From contig CM046869.1 of the NCBI GenBank assembly GCA_025617745.1, forward strand, positions 9,381,168-9,445,167: a stretch of 64,000 nt of DNA. Reading direction: 5' to 3'. A program made the translations under genes and the position numbers. The DNA is from Heliocidaris erythrogramma (lineage: Eukaryota > Echinodermata > Echinoidea > Camarodonta > Echinometridae). The notes beneath the pieces are model-generated. The model did no database searches, was not told where the DNA came from, and saw only the letters and a program-made list of their open reading frames with translations. This document shows positions 15,601 to 30,000 of this stretch, piece after piece (position 1 is the stretch's first letter; every line of letters begins with the position of its first letter).

Positions 15601-18600
15601 CTGATGTACGAAGCAGCTGCGATTGTTAATAGCAGACCACTGACAGTGACCGATCTCAACGACCCAACTTCCCTAGCCCCTCTTACACCAAATCATCTGA
15701 TCACCATGAAATCGAAGGTCTTACTGCCGCCACCAGGCAGTTTTCAAGATGCTGATTTGTATTCCCGAAAGCGATGGAGGAGAGTACAACATCTGATAAA
15801 CGAGTTCTGGGATCGCTGGAGAAAGGAGTTCCTCCAGAACTTACAGACACGCCAGAAATGGACACGGCCCCGACGGGATGCTGAGGTTGGTGATATCGTC
15901 ATCGTGAAAGATGAGAACTTACCACGAAATCAATGGTCCCTAGCAAGGATTAGCGAGGTTATTCCCTCTACCGATGGACTTATCCGTAAAGTAAAGATTG
16001 TAAAGGGTAACTCCGATCTTGATGACCGTGGTAATCGTAAAGGACCTGTACATGAACTAGAGCGTCCAATACATAAACTGGTTTTACTCCTACCGCGTGA
16101 AGACCAGGACAGATTCCCAACCAAGGAGCCTTGAATAGAACACTATCCGTTACTCGCAAATTCTGAAAGACTGAAATTAAGACTAATCACATAATTTAAA
16201 CATCTCATTTAAGACTAGTCAATTAAAGTGAACGCTTAAATGAAGTTAATTTGAAGATTAAAATCAAGAACATTTGCAATTGGACTTGGATCAAATACTA
16301 TGCCTTTAACAGCAACTGGACAATATCAGCTGAAATGAAGACTAATTGAACTGATTAATCAACATAACTTGATTGAAATTGAAGAAATCTTTCTCAGGAC
16401 TGACATCTTTAAATATGCTGAAATAATGTTATATGCATATTGTTTTTATTTGTTTGATGCAATTATATCAAATTGGACGATCGAGCTTATGATAACCCAA
16501 TTTGAGAAAACAGAATTTAGGTTGATACAACTCATTTGATCACATTTATTTCCTTGTAACATTACACTGATCGAAAGCATTCAAGGTTATTTCAATTCAA
16601 TCTCATCGACATGCTTGTATGGATCCATGAATAAGCAGAATTGAGACACCCTTGCAATGTTATTTCATCCAATTCGATATGACTCGATGCTAATTTTTAT
16701 GATGATATGTATATCATGCACTTTTTCTAAAAGATTACGCATGGCAAGAAACTATTGTATGAATGTTCGAAAGTCTTACAATAATTTGAAATGAATGCGA
16801 AGCTAGATCAAATTATTATGTTTATTATGAATTCAGTACTTGCATGTTCATCAAATTAATAGCAAAAATTTGTGAGTTAAGAGCCCTGATTGTTTTGGAC
16901 TTGATCAATTTGAATTTAATTTCGCTGCTGAATTTAGATACTTCCAACAGGTTCTGTATAGAGCTGAAGTAATCTACTGATAAAATTTGAATGGTCAGTG
17001 TCAATAATGTTTTGTTTTGCATGCAAAATCATCCATGCACGTTAAGATAGCAATTGTTAACTATGAAATATACATACGTACATATTGATATAATTTGATC
17101 TATTGATATTGATGAAGAACAAATAATTCAAGTCGTTCTATGAGGCCAAAGGAGGGTAAATTAATTAATTTAAAGGAGCCATGTTGATGTGATCGTTATA
17201 ATCTCAAAAAAGTTATTTGAAAATTTGCTGAATTTTTCTTTCTTTGCTTTAAATCTTTGATTGCAATAGCGCCATCTGCGCTTTTCTTTCTTTGCTTTAA
17301 ATCTTTGATTGCAATAGCGCCATCTACGTTTTTCCAAATTTGTGACAAGGGTATAGCAATGACTTGGTTTTGTTTGCTCTGAATTTTGTTCCGAAATGAC
17401 AGCTTTATGTTGTACGAAGCCACAGATTGCAATTAAAAGGAGGCAAGAAGGTCAGTAGATTTGATATAGGAATAGATACTGAGTATATATAAAACATGTA
17501 GTAAGAAAATAACGATGATACGATTGCAATCAACTTAATATTATTGATGTATGTGTGGTGTAATGTACAAACGAAATCTACGTATACGATATACACGCCC
17601 TATTTTGTTAATATATGCAAATTAAATGCACGTTTTAAGGCATCCGATATATACAAGTTTTAGCGGAGTCTACATAAACAACACTGATTATATGCACGGA
17701 AATTGGTATCCGATATTAACGATGTATAGAATTATATATATACGAACATAATTTAATGCACGATTTATATCTATGAATTAGGAATATAAGCAAAGGACTA
17801 CATATTTGTTTAGTTTATTTAGCTCATTTAGTGACTAAAGATAGATTGAGTATTTATAGAGCGATTCCAAATATCAATCAACCATATTTAATTTCTCTGT
17901 TATATAATTCGATGTTCTATTTCGGATATTGATTGCATGAATAGCATGAGGTTGTTGTTTTGTAGTAGGCAATTGCATATACACGAATTACAAACTGCAA
18001 TAGGAAATAATTCATTTGAGAATATTTGATGCATTTAATTGGCAAAATAATATATATTATTTATATTTTTGTACTTGAAAGCCTTGTATGAACAATGACT
18101 TATAATCTGTTCAATTTCTTTGTCATATTTGTTCATACAGTTTCACGGAGCAAGTTGACGGAACGATAGTTGACAGAAATAAATACTTTAATAGTCAACC
18201 CTATTTCGACGTTTTAACGACTGTCTCTTCAGCTACATTTTAATGTTTAAGCTTACCAGCCCTCGTTTCTCTCCAAGCTCCTGAACTGTACCATCTTCTT
18301 GCATTACACCATACTTGAAGGTATAACGGCCAATCACAGGCTTGCCAAATACATACCTGCCGAGACAATGCAAAGACATTAAATGCTGGAAGATTAAAGT
18401 TACCTAACATAGCAGAAGTGGAATTAAGCTTAAAGGGCAGTCCAACTTTGGTATAACAATGATTTGTGTAAAAGCAGAAAAATAAGAAAAACAGGATGGT
18501 GAAAGTTTGAAAGAAATTGGGGACAAGGAATAAGAAAGTTATGGATGTCTGAAAAATGAGATCACTACATCTATGCAAATCTCCAATTGGCAATTTGGTG

Positions 18601-21600
18601 AGTCGATTGTGACATCCTGGCGGACAACTCTCCTGTATGTTGTACACAAAAATAAAGTAAATTTGACGTTTTCTCCGAAGCACCTTTACCCTTAGGGCAA
18701 TACTCAAAACATATTGTGGATAGCATATCGTTCGAGGTCCTCATGAAAGAAAAAGTTTTTAGGGATTTTGTGTGTTGGAGAAATGGGAAAGTTATGCGCC
18801 ACATCACAGTGACATATACCTATTTAGCCAATTTGAAATTCAGATATGTATAGTGATTTCAACTTTCAAAAATTCATAACTTTCAAACTTTCATCAATCT
18901 GCTTCTCTGATTTTTCCTCTTTCTTTCAGAGCAACTTGCCATTAAGGTTGCATTTCCCTTTATTAAAGTCTGTAAGGATGGCTTATCTGGCAGGATAACA
19001 AATGTCTAAATGAGTTTATTAAAGAAGACCAGAATGATAGCAAGTCTTGAGAATGAGTCTTAAATTTCATAAATATTCAAGAAATGGGATATTTTACTTC
19101 CTATCAAATATCTGTCTTGAGACATGCGGTCAAATGGTAAAATGAGTGAGTCGCTAAAATGTCCATGTCTTCATGACATACAAAAATAAATACAATACTG
19201 ATATTAACTGATTTATAACACTGATTTCCTTACTGAGCATCTACTCTTGTGACCACTTCCTCAGAACCTCTAAGAATGTATGGAGGTGTCTCGATGCTGA
19301 CTGAAAATGTTGGTAGAACTGTAAAGTAAAGAATAGAAATGAAACAAAACGTAATTTAATACAATAGGAAAAACCAGTAGAAGTTTTTGCCTAGATACAC
19401 ATGTATAACCTTTCCAGCTAAACAAGAAGATCTTGATGTTCTATTTTTACATGTATCATCACGGACAAATAAATCCTAACAGCCTTTCACACAGAAATCA
19501 ACTTCAAGTTACCGACATGTAAATCATGCCAAAAATGTACGCACATCCTTTTCAGTATATCAATTCCCAATTCTGAATAACATTAGGACTAAAAAAAATC
19601 TTCCCTCATTTCCCAAAAGCATAATCCAAGATTTCTCCATCTGAATACTTTCTTTATGAGGAAACTTATTGTAATGGCAGACAGCACGATTTGTATATCA
19701 CAAGATTTTAACATGATTTTAACAAGAGACCTGTCTTCATGAAATTATGATTGCCTTGTAATATTCAAATTTTGTTCACTGATATATTTCGCATTAAATA
19801 TCCATGTTTTTAATTATATAAATATATAAACAGTGTGAGTCAATAAAAAGGAAACCCAGATTTAATCAAAGATAGTCATATTTTAGTTTCCTTTAATTCG
19901 ACACATTGATTATCAAAACCTGACCATGGACAGCTAATGGTAACATTTTTCCTGATTCATGTCCAATTTGCATCTATATACATGAATACATAACGCTACA
20001 TTAGGACAGTTTTTGTCTTATTTCTATGCTCAGCTGTCCATCTAATGTACCCTTTAGTATTATATATGTATATATATATAGAGTAATAGATACATGTATA
20101 TAGTCATAAATATAGACATGTAATACAGGAAAGATATTTTTTTTTAACACTTGAAATGTAGCCTGCATACCATATTTAGTCTGGACAGTAAGAGAATAAA
20201 TTTATTAGGCAAAAGGCAAAATAATATGATTTACATGATCTACCCAACTTGTTCTGTTACAACACACACCACACACGTACCCTACAAATGACAAAATATG
20301 CATATAATTTACCAAATTTATTAAATGTCGAGAATAGTTTTAGAATGTTAACCAACTGCCTACACTACAGGAACCGGAGTCATTATTGTATTACTATGGG
20401 ATAGTAATGAGAGAATTCATCAAGCGTTTTGTCAGTGATTTTTACCAACAACTGTTTATAAGCTACTGGAATCCTTGCAACTGATTGGCTGAGAGCAAAT
20501 TTGTCAGCAAAAATCACTGACAAGACATTTGCTGAAACGCTCCCCCTGGGCCCTGTTTCATAAAACTTGTCATCATTGACAAGTTATAAGCTACTGTTAT
20601 AAGCTACTTGCATCTGATTGGCTGAAAGCAAATTTGTCAGTAAAAATCACTGACAAGACACTTGATGAAATGCTCCCCTGTAGTCAATGGGTGAAGAAAG
20701 TCAAACCAATCAAAGTAGCTTACCATACTCCTTGACCTCAAATGTCACAGTTGACTTGACAAGGAACTAAATAGGATTAAATGAATAAAAAAAAATGAAG
20801 AGAGTAAAAAGTGATTTCAAGATTTTCTTTCAGGAAATTGTAAACCTGTAGGCTCCCTAAATATAAAAGTGAATCATCCATGAGTGACGAAAAAAGGGGT
20901 TTGGAGAATAGAGTCATGACAAAGTCAGTCATCAGCAACTATCACCATGGCAAATGGGCTGGGCAAATAGTCGAGCATTATCATTATGGGCTTAGCACCT
21001 GTTTTGGTCAAGAGTACGTCTTGTTCACTGGTCTCGCCACGACCTCGCCTCCGCAAACTAGCTGTCTTCAAGGCGCTTACTCGTTCAATTGCTTTTACTA
21101 TAGATTGCATAAAAGCCAATTCAAATAAAATTTCCAGGGTTATCATTTCGTAATCAAATTTGCACCCTTCTAATGAAAAGTTGATGGCAATAAATTCGCT
21201 AGCAACCACAGAGCAATTATACGTGTACTCACTAAGGAAAACAAGGAAAATATAACTTAGCCTGAAACGTAGGCTGCTAGTAAACTTCCGGATGGTGACT
21301 TTAAAGGTCGGTCCCCAGACGTAAATAATCATCTGATTGATACACGTCTGTAAAAACCCAATTACACACACCCACACTTCCCCCTGAATTAGCTGGGGAA
21401 GGGGTAAAAACCTGCTGCGGCCTGAACGAATCTCACAATACACATTTCAGTTGCAAGTACTGCAATTTAATATGGTGGTGGATAGATTAGGGCTGCTCGG
21501 TTGGTGGTGGGGGACCCCGGGTCATGTCCACGCTGGGGGGGGGGGATGGTATGTGGCTCCGGGCAAACATGAATTGGCATATCTTGTAAATTAACTATAC

Positions 21601-23198
21601 ACTACCGGGGAAAAATTGTTCACTGTGTGCCAAACACGGGCGAACACACCCACACACACACGCACTCACCAATTTGGACATTTATTTTACAAAAGTCAAG
21701 GAGAAAAAAAATGTTTATATCAATCCAACAACTTTATTCCTCGAAATATATTAGTGTGCGTTGGAAGAGTTGTTAAGGCATGATGATTATTTTATTTTGA
21801 CTCAGGTAACATATAATGGGTACTCGGATATAGAGCTTATTCTTTAAAATGTAAATCTGCTCATGATGACCACTTTGCTTCAGCAGTACAGAGAAATTCT
21901 TTGATACTATAATTGTGCAAAAAACAGAATATCAGCAGTAGGCTATTATAGGTGGATTCAGGGTGGAAACGCTTGCCTTCCCCCACCCAATTGACACAAA
22001 AATACGGGGATGGAGAAAACTTCGTCAGCTATTCCAAGCCCCACCTCCCCCCTCCCCCAATCCGTTTGTATGTCTGTTTAATAGGGCTGGCATGACATCA
22101 TCCAGGGCAAAAGTGGAGGGAAACCCCCCCCCCCCCCCCCACCCCCATTTCTGAAAACTCCTGGATCCGCCCCTAGATATCATGACTATAATGTCATGAA
22201 TGTCCTATTATTACAAATACCTGGTGTCCGTAGAAGGCGGTAACTGACCAGATACCGAAGGTAGGGTGTTCGTGGAACCTATACTCGCCCGACAGGAACC
22301 CCTGTTTGGCTTGAGTCTCTTTCAACCTCTTCACGCTGACACCACTGGGATTAATTATTTCGACGTGGAGCTGATATGTACGAAACGAGGTTGAGAACAA
22401 GATAAATAAAGTTTAATAAAGATGAACGATTTGAAAAGAAACAGAACTACGACATTGTGCTGTGTTTACCTTTTAAACTCTGCTGACTTTGTTTATTTTA
22501 GTTATGTACACACGGTCAATTTCTCACATTTATCGAGTTCCTAACTTCAAATGTGGCCTAAACACTATAACTTGCCCTAAAACTTACCCTAAACATTATC
22601 CTAAACCTTACACTAAACATAACTTTGAAAACAAATCACAACTGTAGCCCCATCCCTACACCTTTGATGGCGGAGCGCACTGAATGTTTCAATTTGAATT
22701 TATTCCGAAAATATAAACAATATACAGATATAGGGAAAACAAAACAGATTTGAGAAAAACCATACAATTCTGGTTGCCAGATATGATATACGAAAATGTA
22801 AGTAACAATTGACATGTTGTCAATAGGAGACCTAACATAGAATAAAGATGTTTTTACAGTTTATAAACTTATTATTATAACTAAATAGGTAACACGGAGA
22901 GAAAATACACAGAGCGAGCAGAGATGATTTTCCACAAGCGCTTTCGTTTTATTCTTCAGGTGGAATATAAGATCTTGTTTCTCTGCTTAGATATATATAT
23001 ATACAAGCTATATAATGACATTAGAGATACCAGAATACATGTATTATACAAAATGGACATGGCGCAAGTACATTCAATCAAAGGGAGTGCGCTTTTTTAA
23101 AAAAGCGCCCTATTCATACTCCAATTATTGTGAGACTCTTTTGTAGTAAAACCAACCAAGCAAACAATAGATCATGATGCTGGCAAGTTATTAAGTAG

Positions 23199-23232
<34 letters not shown>

Positions 23233-23615
23233 ACCTGGGTCCTGTCCGCTACCGTCGGTTTCACGCTCGACGCGATCTTCAGGCAGATGGGTGACTCGAC
23301 TCGGCTTGTGCATCTGCCTGCTGCAATGGATCGGTGTCACGCTTGGGTGGCTTTCTTGGCGGCCTTTTTCGGAGATCATCTCAAAGTGCAGGCACCGAAA
23401 AAGGCCCCCAAGAAAGCCACCCAAGCGATCCATTGCAGCAGGCAGATGCACAAGCCGAGTCGAGTCACAGTCTGCCTGAAGATCACGTCGAGCGTGAAAC
23501 CGACGGTAGCGGACAGGACCCAGGTACAAATATTATGCTCTGCACTTCAGCATTGAGCACTTTTGAATGCCTCAACTCCAAATTTAACTACACCTATGTG
23601 AATATATATATATAT

Positions 23616-23647
<32 letters not shown>

Positions 23648-26600
23648 TGTTGGGAAATAACATATACAACAGCTTTGGCAACTCTCGTGGAAATAAATAC
23701 AATGTGAAAGGAAATGAGAGAATAAAGGTTGTGTAGTTCCCAGAGTCTCCCCAGCGGAGACATTTTTTCAACCTTTGCAAAAATGCCAAAATATCAAAAA
23801 GGGAGGACAGCTTTGGGGAACTTTGATTTAAGTTAAGCAACCATTATTCCAGGCCCGTAGCCAGGATTTCTAAAGGGGTGGGTCGTTTTTGGCAAAAGTG
23901 GACCTTTTTGTCATAATCAATACGGATACAGGTCCTTGCTAGGGGGGTCCAGGGGCATTGCCCCCCCCCCCCGGAAAATTGTAAAATCTAGATGCTTTCT
24001 GCTGCAATTTAAGGACTCCCGAGGGGAAATTTAGGGATTGTGAATGATGATATTGAACACACATTTTTGAAGTCGCAGATGATGCTGTACAACTGACAGC
24101 ATGTGGGTAATTCTGGTAACTTAAACCCCGTTTACACAGAGACTGAAGTCGACTTTAGTCGAAGTTGAACTCGAGTTCATTTGTGTGTAAACAGGGTAGT
24201 CGCAATTAGAACTCGAGTTCAAAACTCGAATTCGAATGACGACCCAGAGCAACATTTATTGAATTCAAACTCGACTTTTATCGAATTTAAATTCGCTATT
24301 TGCTGTGTGAACGGACACGTAATTGAAAGTCGACTAGCAAATATCCAGCCAGTGACCCCGTCATACGTCACTTCCGGTATTGCTAAGCAACGCGTCAGTA
24401 AATAAGCGTCATCCAACAAGTGAACCACAACGCACGAACGATCCTACAAAACCCGCCGAAGTCACCAGGACAATTCAGACAATACATCCAAATCAATAGA
24501 AAAAGCTGGCTATTTGAGCAATTTAGCTACAAGCAAATCTTTAAAATAACATTTTATCCATTACGGCAGGTTTGTGGGAGCGGGTCACATATCGATTCTG
24601 ACCCATGTACAAAAGGTAAATGTGTGAAAAACTGACATGGAGGCTTAACAGAGTTGTCAAGTTTATAGGTTTATTCAGGCAAAGATATTGGAAAAATACA
24701 CTATGAATGAAGCATTGCGTTGCATAGCTCAAACTATTTTAATGTTAAACAATATTTAACCAGTAAATCACTGAAGTATCTTGTAAATTCTACCTTTTGC
24801 AGTCTTTCGCCCCCCTCCCCCCAAAAAAATTGAAGAAAAAAAATCTTCCCGCCATCTTCTTAAACGGTCTGCTCGACGAGCAGATCTGACACGTTGCTGT
24901 CGCATATAATTATTGATCAGGATATTCCTATTCCGACGTAAAATCATACGAAACCAGATCAAAATGACTGCGCTTACAATACTCGCTACCGCCATTTTGA
25001 ACTCACTCGCGGGGTTTTCACAAATTTAACCCGGAAGTTGATAATCACGATATTCCCACCAAGCGAGGGCGTAATCAAGTCGAATTCACTTTCCTTCTGA
25101 ATTCGAGTTCGTCCAACGCTTGGTGTAAACAGCCCACCGAAAAATAATTTATGCTAATCCAAGGTCGCAATTGAATTCGCTGTCGAATTTGAACTCGAGT
25201 TCACTCTGTGTAAACGTGGTCAAAGATTAAAGGTGTGTGTGTTTTTTTTTTAATGAAAAAGCGGACCTCAGCCCAAGAAGAGGGGGTCGTCCGACCCCTC
25301 TGGCTACGGGCCTGTATTCTCTCATTTCCTTTCACATTATATATATATATATATATATCAATATGGCACGAAAAAGAGACATGATAATAAAGCTTTTCAA
25401 CCTGCACTCCTCAGGTTATCATGCAGGTATATAACAAATTACTCGAAATCAACTATATTATACACGATGAACCCGGACGCAACCCGGACGACGTAATTTC
25501 AGAACAATCGCAAAGCTTGGACGAACTTCTTTTGTCTGCACAGAAGGGGTTCGTGCGATTGAATGTAGGCGGCTTCCAGAAAGCGTAAATGCGCTGCGCT
25601 TCGCTTTTGTAATTACGGCGTCTGGGTTGCGTCCGGGTTCATCGAGTATAATATAGTTGATTTCGAGTAATTTGTTATATACCTGCGTGATAACCTGACG
25701 AGTGCAGGTCAAAAAGCTTCGTTATCATGGCTCTTTTTTCGTGCCATAATCTATTTATTGAAATTTTGTAGTACCAAGAAATTATTTGTAGATATATATT
25801 TAACAACAAAGTTATTTATACCCTTACCCAGTTTTGGTGTGGTTTTTATATTTTGTGAAAACTTTAGCTTGTCCTGGTTTATGTTTAATACTTGAGCACG
25901 CGACAAAAAAAATTAAGAATAGTTCCACAAGACAATTTACAAAATGTGATGGTTTAGGGGAATTAGTTTCAAACCATATAAAGAATCAAAATATGCCTCA
26001 ATGTCATGCCTGGACTGGGGTATGAATACTTCTAAAAATGTCAGGAAATGAACATAATAGCATTTACATTGTTATGCTAATGAGTTGAAACCACAATCAT
26101 CGTTCACCTATATAACATACAGCTAACGATTAGAAATATACATGTACAACCAATGCTAAATTCCACTGATCCACCTTTCATTCTTAGGAAAAACACAAAA
26201 GACTTCAAAATTACAATGGTATGAATAATTGTGTTGTTACCTATATTATACATGTGTAATAATAAACTTTGTAGACAAAATTTACCGTTCGATTAGATGG
26301 AAGCATATCCTGCTCCAGAGACATGACCTTGATCATCACTGAAAAGAAATAAAATGAGAAAATATATATACATGTAAATATATATATATATATGGCACGA
26401 AAAAGAGACATGATAACGAAGCTTTTCGACCTGCACTCATCAGGTTATCACGCAGGTATATAACAAATTACTTGAAATCAACTATATTAACGAAGCTTTT
26501 CGACCTGCACTCATCAGGTTATCACGCAGGTATATAACAAATTACTTGAAATCAACTGTATTATAATACAGTTGATTTCAAGTAATTTGTTATATACCTG

Positions 26601-27025
26601 CGTGATAACCTGATGAGTGCAGGTCGAAAAGCTTCGTTATCATGTCTCTTTTTCGTGCCATATTGAAATTTTGTAGTACCAAGAAATTATTTATATATAT
26701 ATATGTGTTCTTTCGATGAATGTTCGTTTCAAACAATGAAGCATATTTCTCCCTCTCTCTCTCTCTCTCTCTCTCTCATTCTGTCTCTCTCCTTAGAATG
26801 AAGCTCCTGTTTGAATTAATGTATTACAACTCGTCCAAAGTTTTTTGTTATTTGTAAATATAATAATACTAAACATACTTCTTAATAATTCTAATAATCA
26901 GGTTAGGAGCATATTATGGTGCATCCACAGTGAAATTTATATGCATTTCCCCCCCCCCCCCCCCAACGAATAAGTAATTATATTATCTAAATTCTTTTAA
27001 GTTAGGACTTATAATAACAATAATA

Positions 27026-27056
<31 letters not shown>

Positions 27057-30000
27057 TATAATAACAATAATGATAGTAACAACATTGATAATAATAATAA
27101 CAATAATAATAAATAAAGCACTCGGAGGGGGGGCCAGTCCGAGTACATGTATCCCCCGAACCCGTCACCCATCCCCCATTTGAATCAATGTTGTTACTGA
27201 AATGGATAAAGTGGCAATTTGGGACCTCGGTATCACTGCTGACAAAAATGACCTTTTTGTACTTTTGTCATTTTTTAGTTTTTTTTAAATTGAAGGTGAT
27301 CCGACAAAAACTGCAGCCGGTAGAGCGCTCACAAGAAAGTCTTTACTATTTCTTTAAAAAACATGGTTACCATGGCAACGATGACTCCACCCACACCAAA
27401 AGCAATAGGCGTCTTCATCTTACCATAATGCACCTCCATGCGAAATATGAAGATGATCCGACAAGAACTGCAGCCAGTAGAGCGCTCACAAGAAAGTCTT
27501 TACCATTTCTTTAAAAAATATGGTTACCAAGGCAATGATGACTCCACCCACACAAAAAACAATAGGCGTCTTCATCTAACCATAATGCACCTCCATGCGA
27601 AATTTCAAGGTGATCTGACAAAAACTGCAGCCGGTAGAGCGCTCACAAGAAAATCTTACCATTTCTTTAAAATATATGGTTACCATGGCAACAATGTTGA
27701 CCCCGCCCACACCAAAAAACAATAGGCGTCTTCATCTTATCATAATGCACCTCCGTGCGAAATTTGAAGGTGATCCGACAAGAACTGCAGCCGGTAGAGC
27801 GCTCACAAGAAAATCTTTACCATTTCTTTTTAAAATATGGTTACCATGGCAACAATGTTGACTCCACCCACACCAAAAACAATAGGCGTCTTCATCTAAC
27901 CATAATGCACCTCCATGCAAAATTTCAAGGTGATCTGACAAAAACTGCAGCCGGTAGAGCGCTCACAAGAAAATCTTACCATTTCTTTAAAATATATGGT
28001 TACCATGGCAACAATGTTGACCCCGCCCACACCAAAAAACAATAGGCGTCTTCATCTTATCATAATGCACCTCCGTGCGAAATTTGAAGGTGATCCGACA
28101 AGAACTGCAGCCGGTAGAGCGCTCACAAGAAAATCTTTACCATTTCTTTTTAAAATATGGTTACCATGGCAACAATGTTGACTCCACCCACACCAAAAAC
28201 AATAGGCTTCTTCATCTTATCATAATGCACCTCCGTGCGAAATTTGAAGGTGATCCGACAAGAACTGCAGCCGGTAGAGCGCTCACAAGAAAATCTTTAC
28301 CATTTCTTTTTAAAATATGGTTACCATGGCAACAATGTTGACTCCACCCACACCAAAAACAATAGGCTTCTTCATCTTACCATAATGCACCTCCATGTGA
28401 AATTTGAAGGTGATCAGACAAAAACTGCAGCCAGTAGATAGAGCGCTCACGGGAGCGCTCACAAGAAAATCTCTGCGGCGGACGCAGCGCGACGATGCCA
28501 AACTTAGTATCACCGAACACTAGTTCGGGGGATACAATAATAATAATAACTAGAACTGCAATCGTATCAGAACGATGTGCATAGATTGACGTCTGTATTT
28601 TGCATGTCCTTGAACGGTAAAAAAAAGAGCATCTCTTAAGCTACCTATAGCAATTTGTTTGAAGTCTGTAGCATCTAGAATAGTGGAGATAGGCAAGACA
28701 AACGAAAGGAACGAAAAGTGGACAAAATGGCGCCTTTACGGTCATGCATGAGGGATTTTGGAAAATGAAGAGTTCAGTGCATGACATGACATACCAAGGA
28801 ACATGCGTACGAAATTCGAAACGAAATGGACAAGGGGAAAGGACCTAGACAGCGATCACAAGCTCTGCATGCAAAACATATTGGCCACAATGGAAATCTG
28901 GCCCTTTCAGCCCACCATAGTTTCATCCATAGTGGCATCTATGCAGGATATAAAATTGCGATTAAAACAAAGCGCTTGATAGATATTGAAAATCCGGCTT
29001 CGAGAGTCTCTTCATTTTGCCTCGAAGCATGTACCTGCCAAATTTCAAGAAAAATGAAAATCGTTCAGGGGGCCAAATGCGGGAAACCGATTTGCCCCAT
29101 AGACAATACATGTAATACATGTGCAGGATCCGTATAATGACCTGACTTCAATCGCGATTTACTCAAAATATTCTGTGAAACCATATATCTTTTTTTGCAT
29201 CCCTGACGAGGGAATTTCATTGCGGTCATTGTGAGCCAACTGCGACTAGCGCGCCATTTAAAATAAGCATATTATGCAATATTATGTAATGCATAGTAAA
29301 TTAAGGTTATTACGTAATATCTTCGCGATGACGTCATGGATTTCAACCAAATTTGGTTAACAGTTGTCAAATACATAAATACACATACCCACCAAATTTC
29401 AAAGACGTACGTTGAACCTTCACAAAATTAGAGCAATTTGTCTTTATTTCGGCATTTATGCAAATATTGTGATTTTCACGTGCAATTTTCTCAAAGTCGG
29501 TCAGCGATGAGGTATATATTTTTTTATTTGGCTGAAAAGGGTATATCTTGAAGTATCTAAATCCAAAAAAGGGTACGGGTTTACCCAGGCATGACGGAGA
29601 TACGGCCACATGAAGGGAGCCGTTTTGAAAACTTTAGAGGGCGCTGTTTATATAATGCTTAATCAGAAATGCATGAAATATGGCGGAAATGTGTGCAATG
29701 GCAAGACCAACACATGGTAAAAGATTGGGACAAAAATCAATTAATATGACAAAGTTATAGGAATTTTTAATATTCGGGAGGGAAAATTTCAAGAAATTTA
29801 GCGTTTTTCAACATGGCGGATTTCGGACTTAAGTTTACAGTGTGAAGATGGCATCTTTGGTATTCACTTAAAAAAAAGAATGTAAATAGCAACTCTTGGA
29901 CTATCTACAGGAATTTGTTAGAAGTCTGTAGGATGTAGGATAGCTGAGATAGGCCAAGAGAACAAAAGGCATGAAAATGACCCCAAAACGGACAAAATGG

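Larger units (their letters stand above)
9256..18231 (+). mobile_element. BEL/Pao LTR retrotransposon, near-intact, young
   Basis: 8,976 bp, inserted in intron 8 in the opposite orientation to the host gene. It is bounded by a perfect 5-bp duplication GCTAC (9251-9255 and 18232-18236). Both LTRs are 1,050 bp, start TGTTGATG and end CTCTTCA. I saw only two substitutions between them (near 9,836/17,765 and 10,168/18,088). Inside is one long gag-pol ORF with BEL order: gag, zinc knuckles, protease, RT, RNase H, integrase. The only break I see is a frameshift near 15,570. A purine-rich tract (AAAGGAGCC) abuts the 3' LTR. I could not assign the primer binding site. Confidence 0.95.
23850..25314. 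mobile_element. CAGGCCCGTAGCCAG element, long copy
   Basis: 1,465 bp with inverted ends CAGGCCCGTAGCCAG and CTGGCTACGGGCCTG and a perfect 5-bp duplication TATTC (23845-23849 and 25315-25319). A short copy with the same ends lies at 58,281-58,501. It carries a further element (24,125-25,220). The superfamily is unassigned. Confidence 0.8.
23701..25338. mobile_element. Outer MITE split by a nested insertion
   Basis: AATGTGAAAGGAAATGAGAG at 23701 has its complement ending at 25338; the match extends over about 24-30 bp. Without the 1,465-bp insertion and one TATTC copy it would be about 170 bp. The insertion landed in its right terminal repeat. Confidence 0.7.

Noticed and set aside
20925-21443. 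172-codon minus-strand ORF in intron 5
   Set aside because: No recognisable motif, and it lies in an intron of the same strand among repeats; likely chance.
27188-28513. Several overlapping similar ORFs (LQPVERSQE... type)
   Set aside because: They repeat with the 160-bp tandem unit and have no domain; by-products of the array.
28826-29137. 103-codon ORF in cassette unit 1
   Set aside because: It starts within a direct repeat and shows no domain or coding signature.
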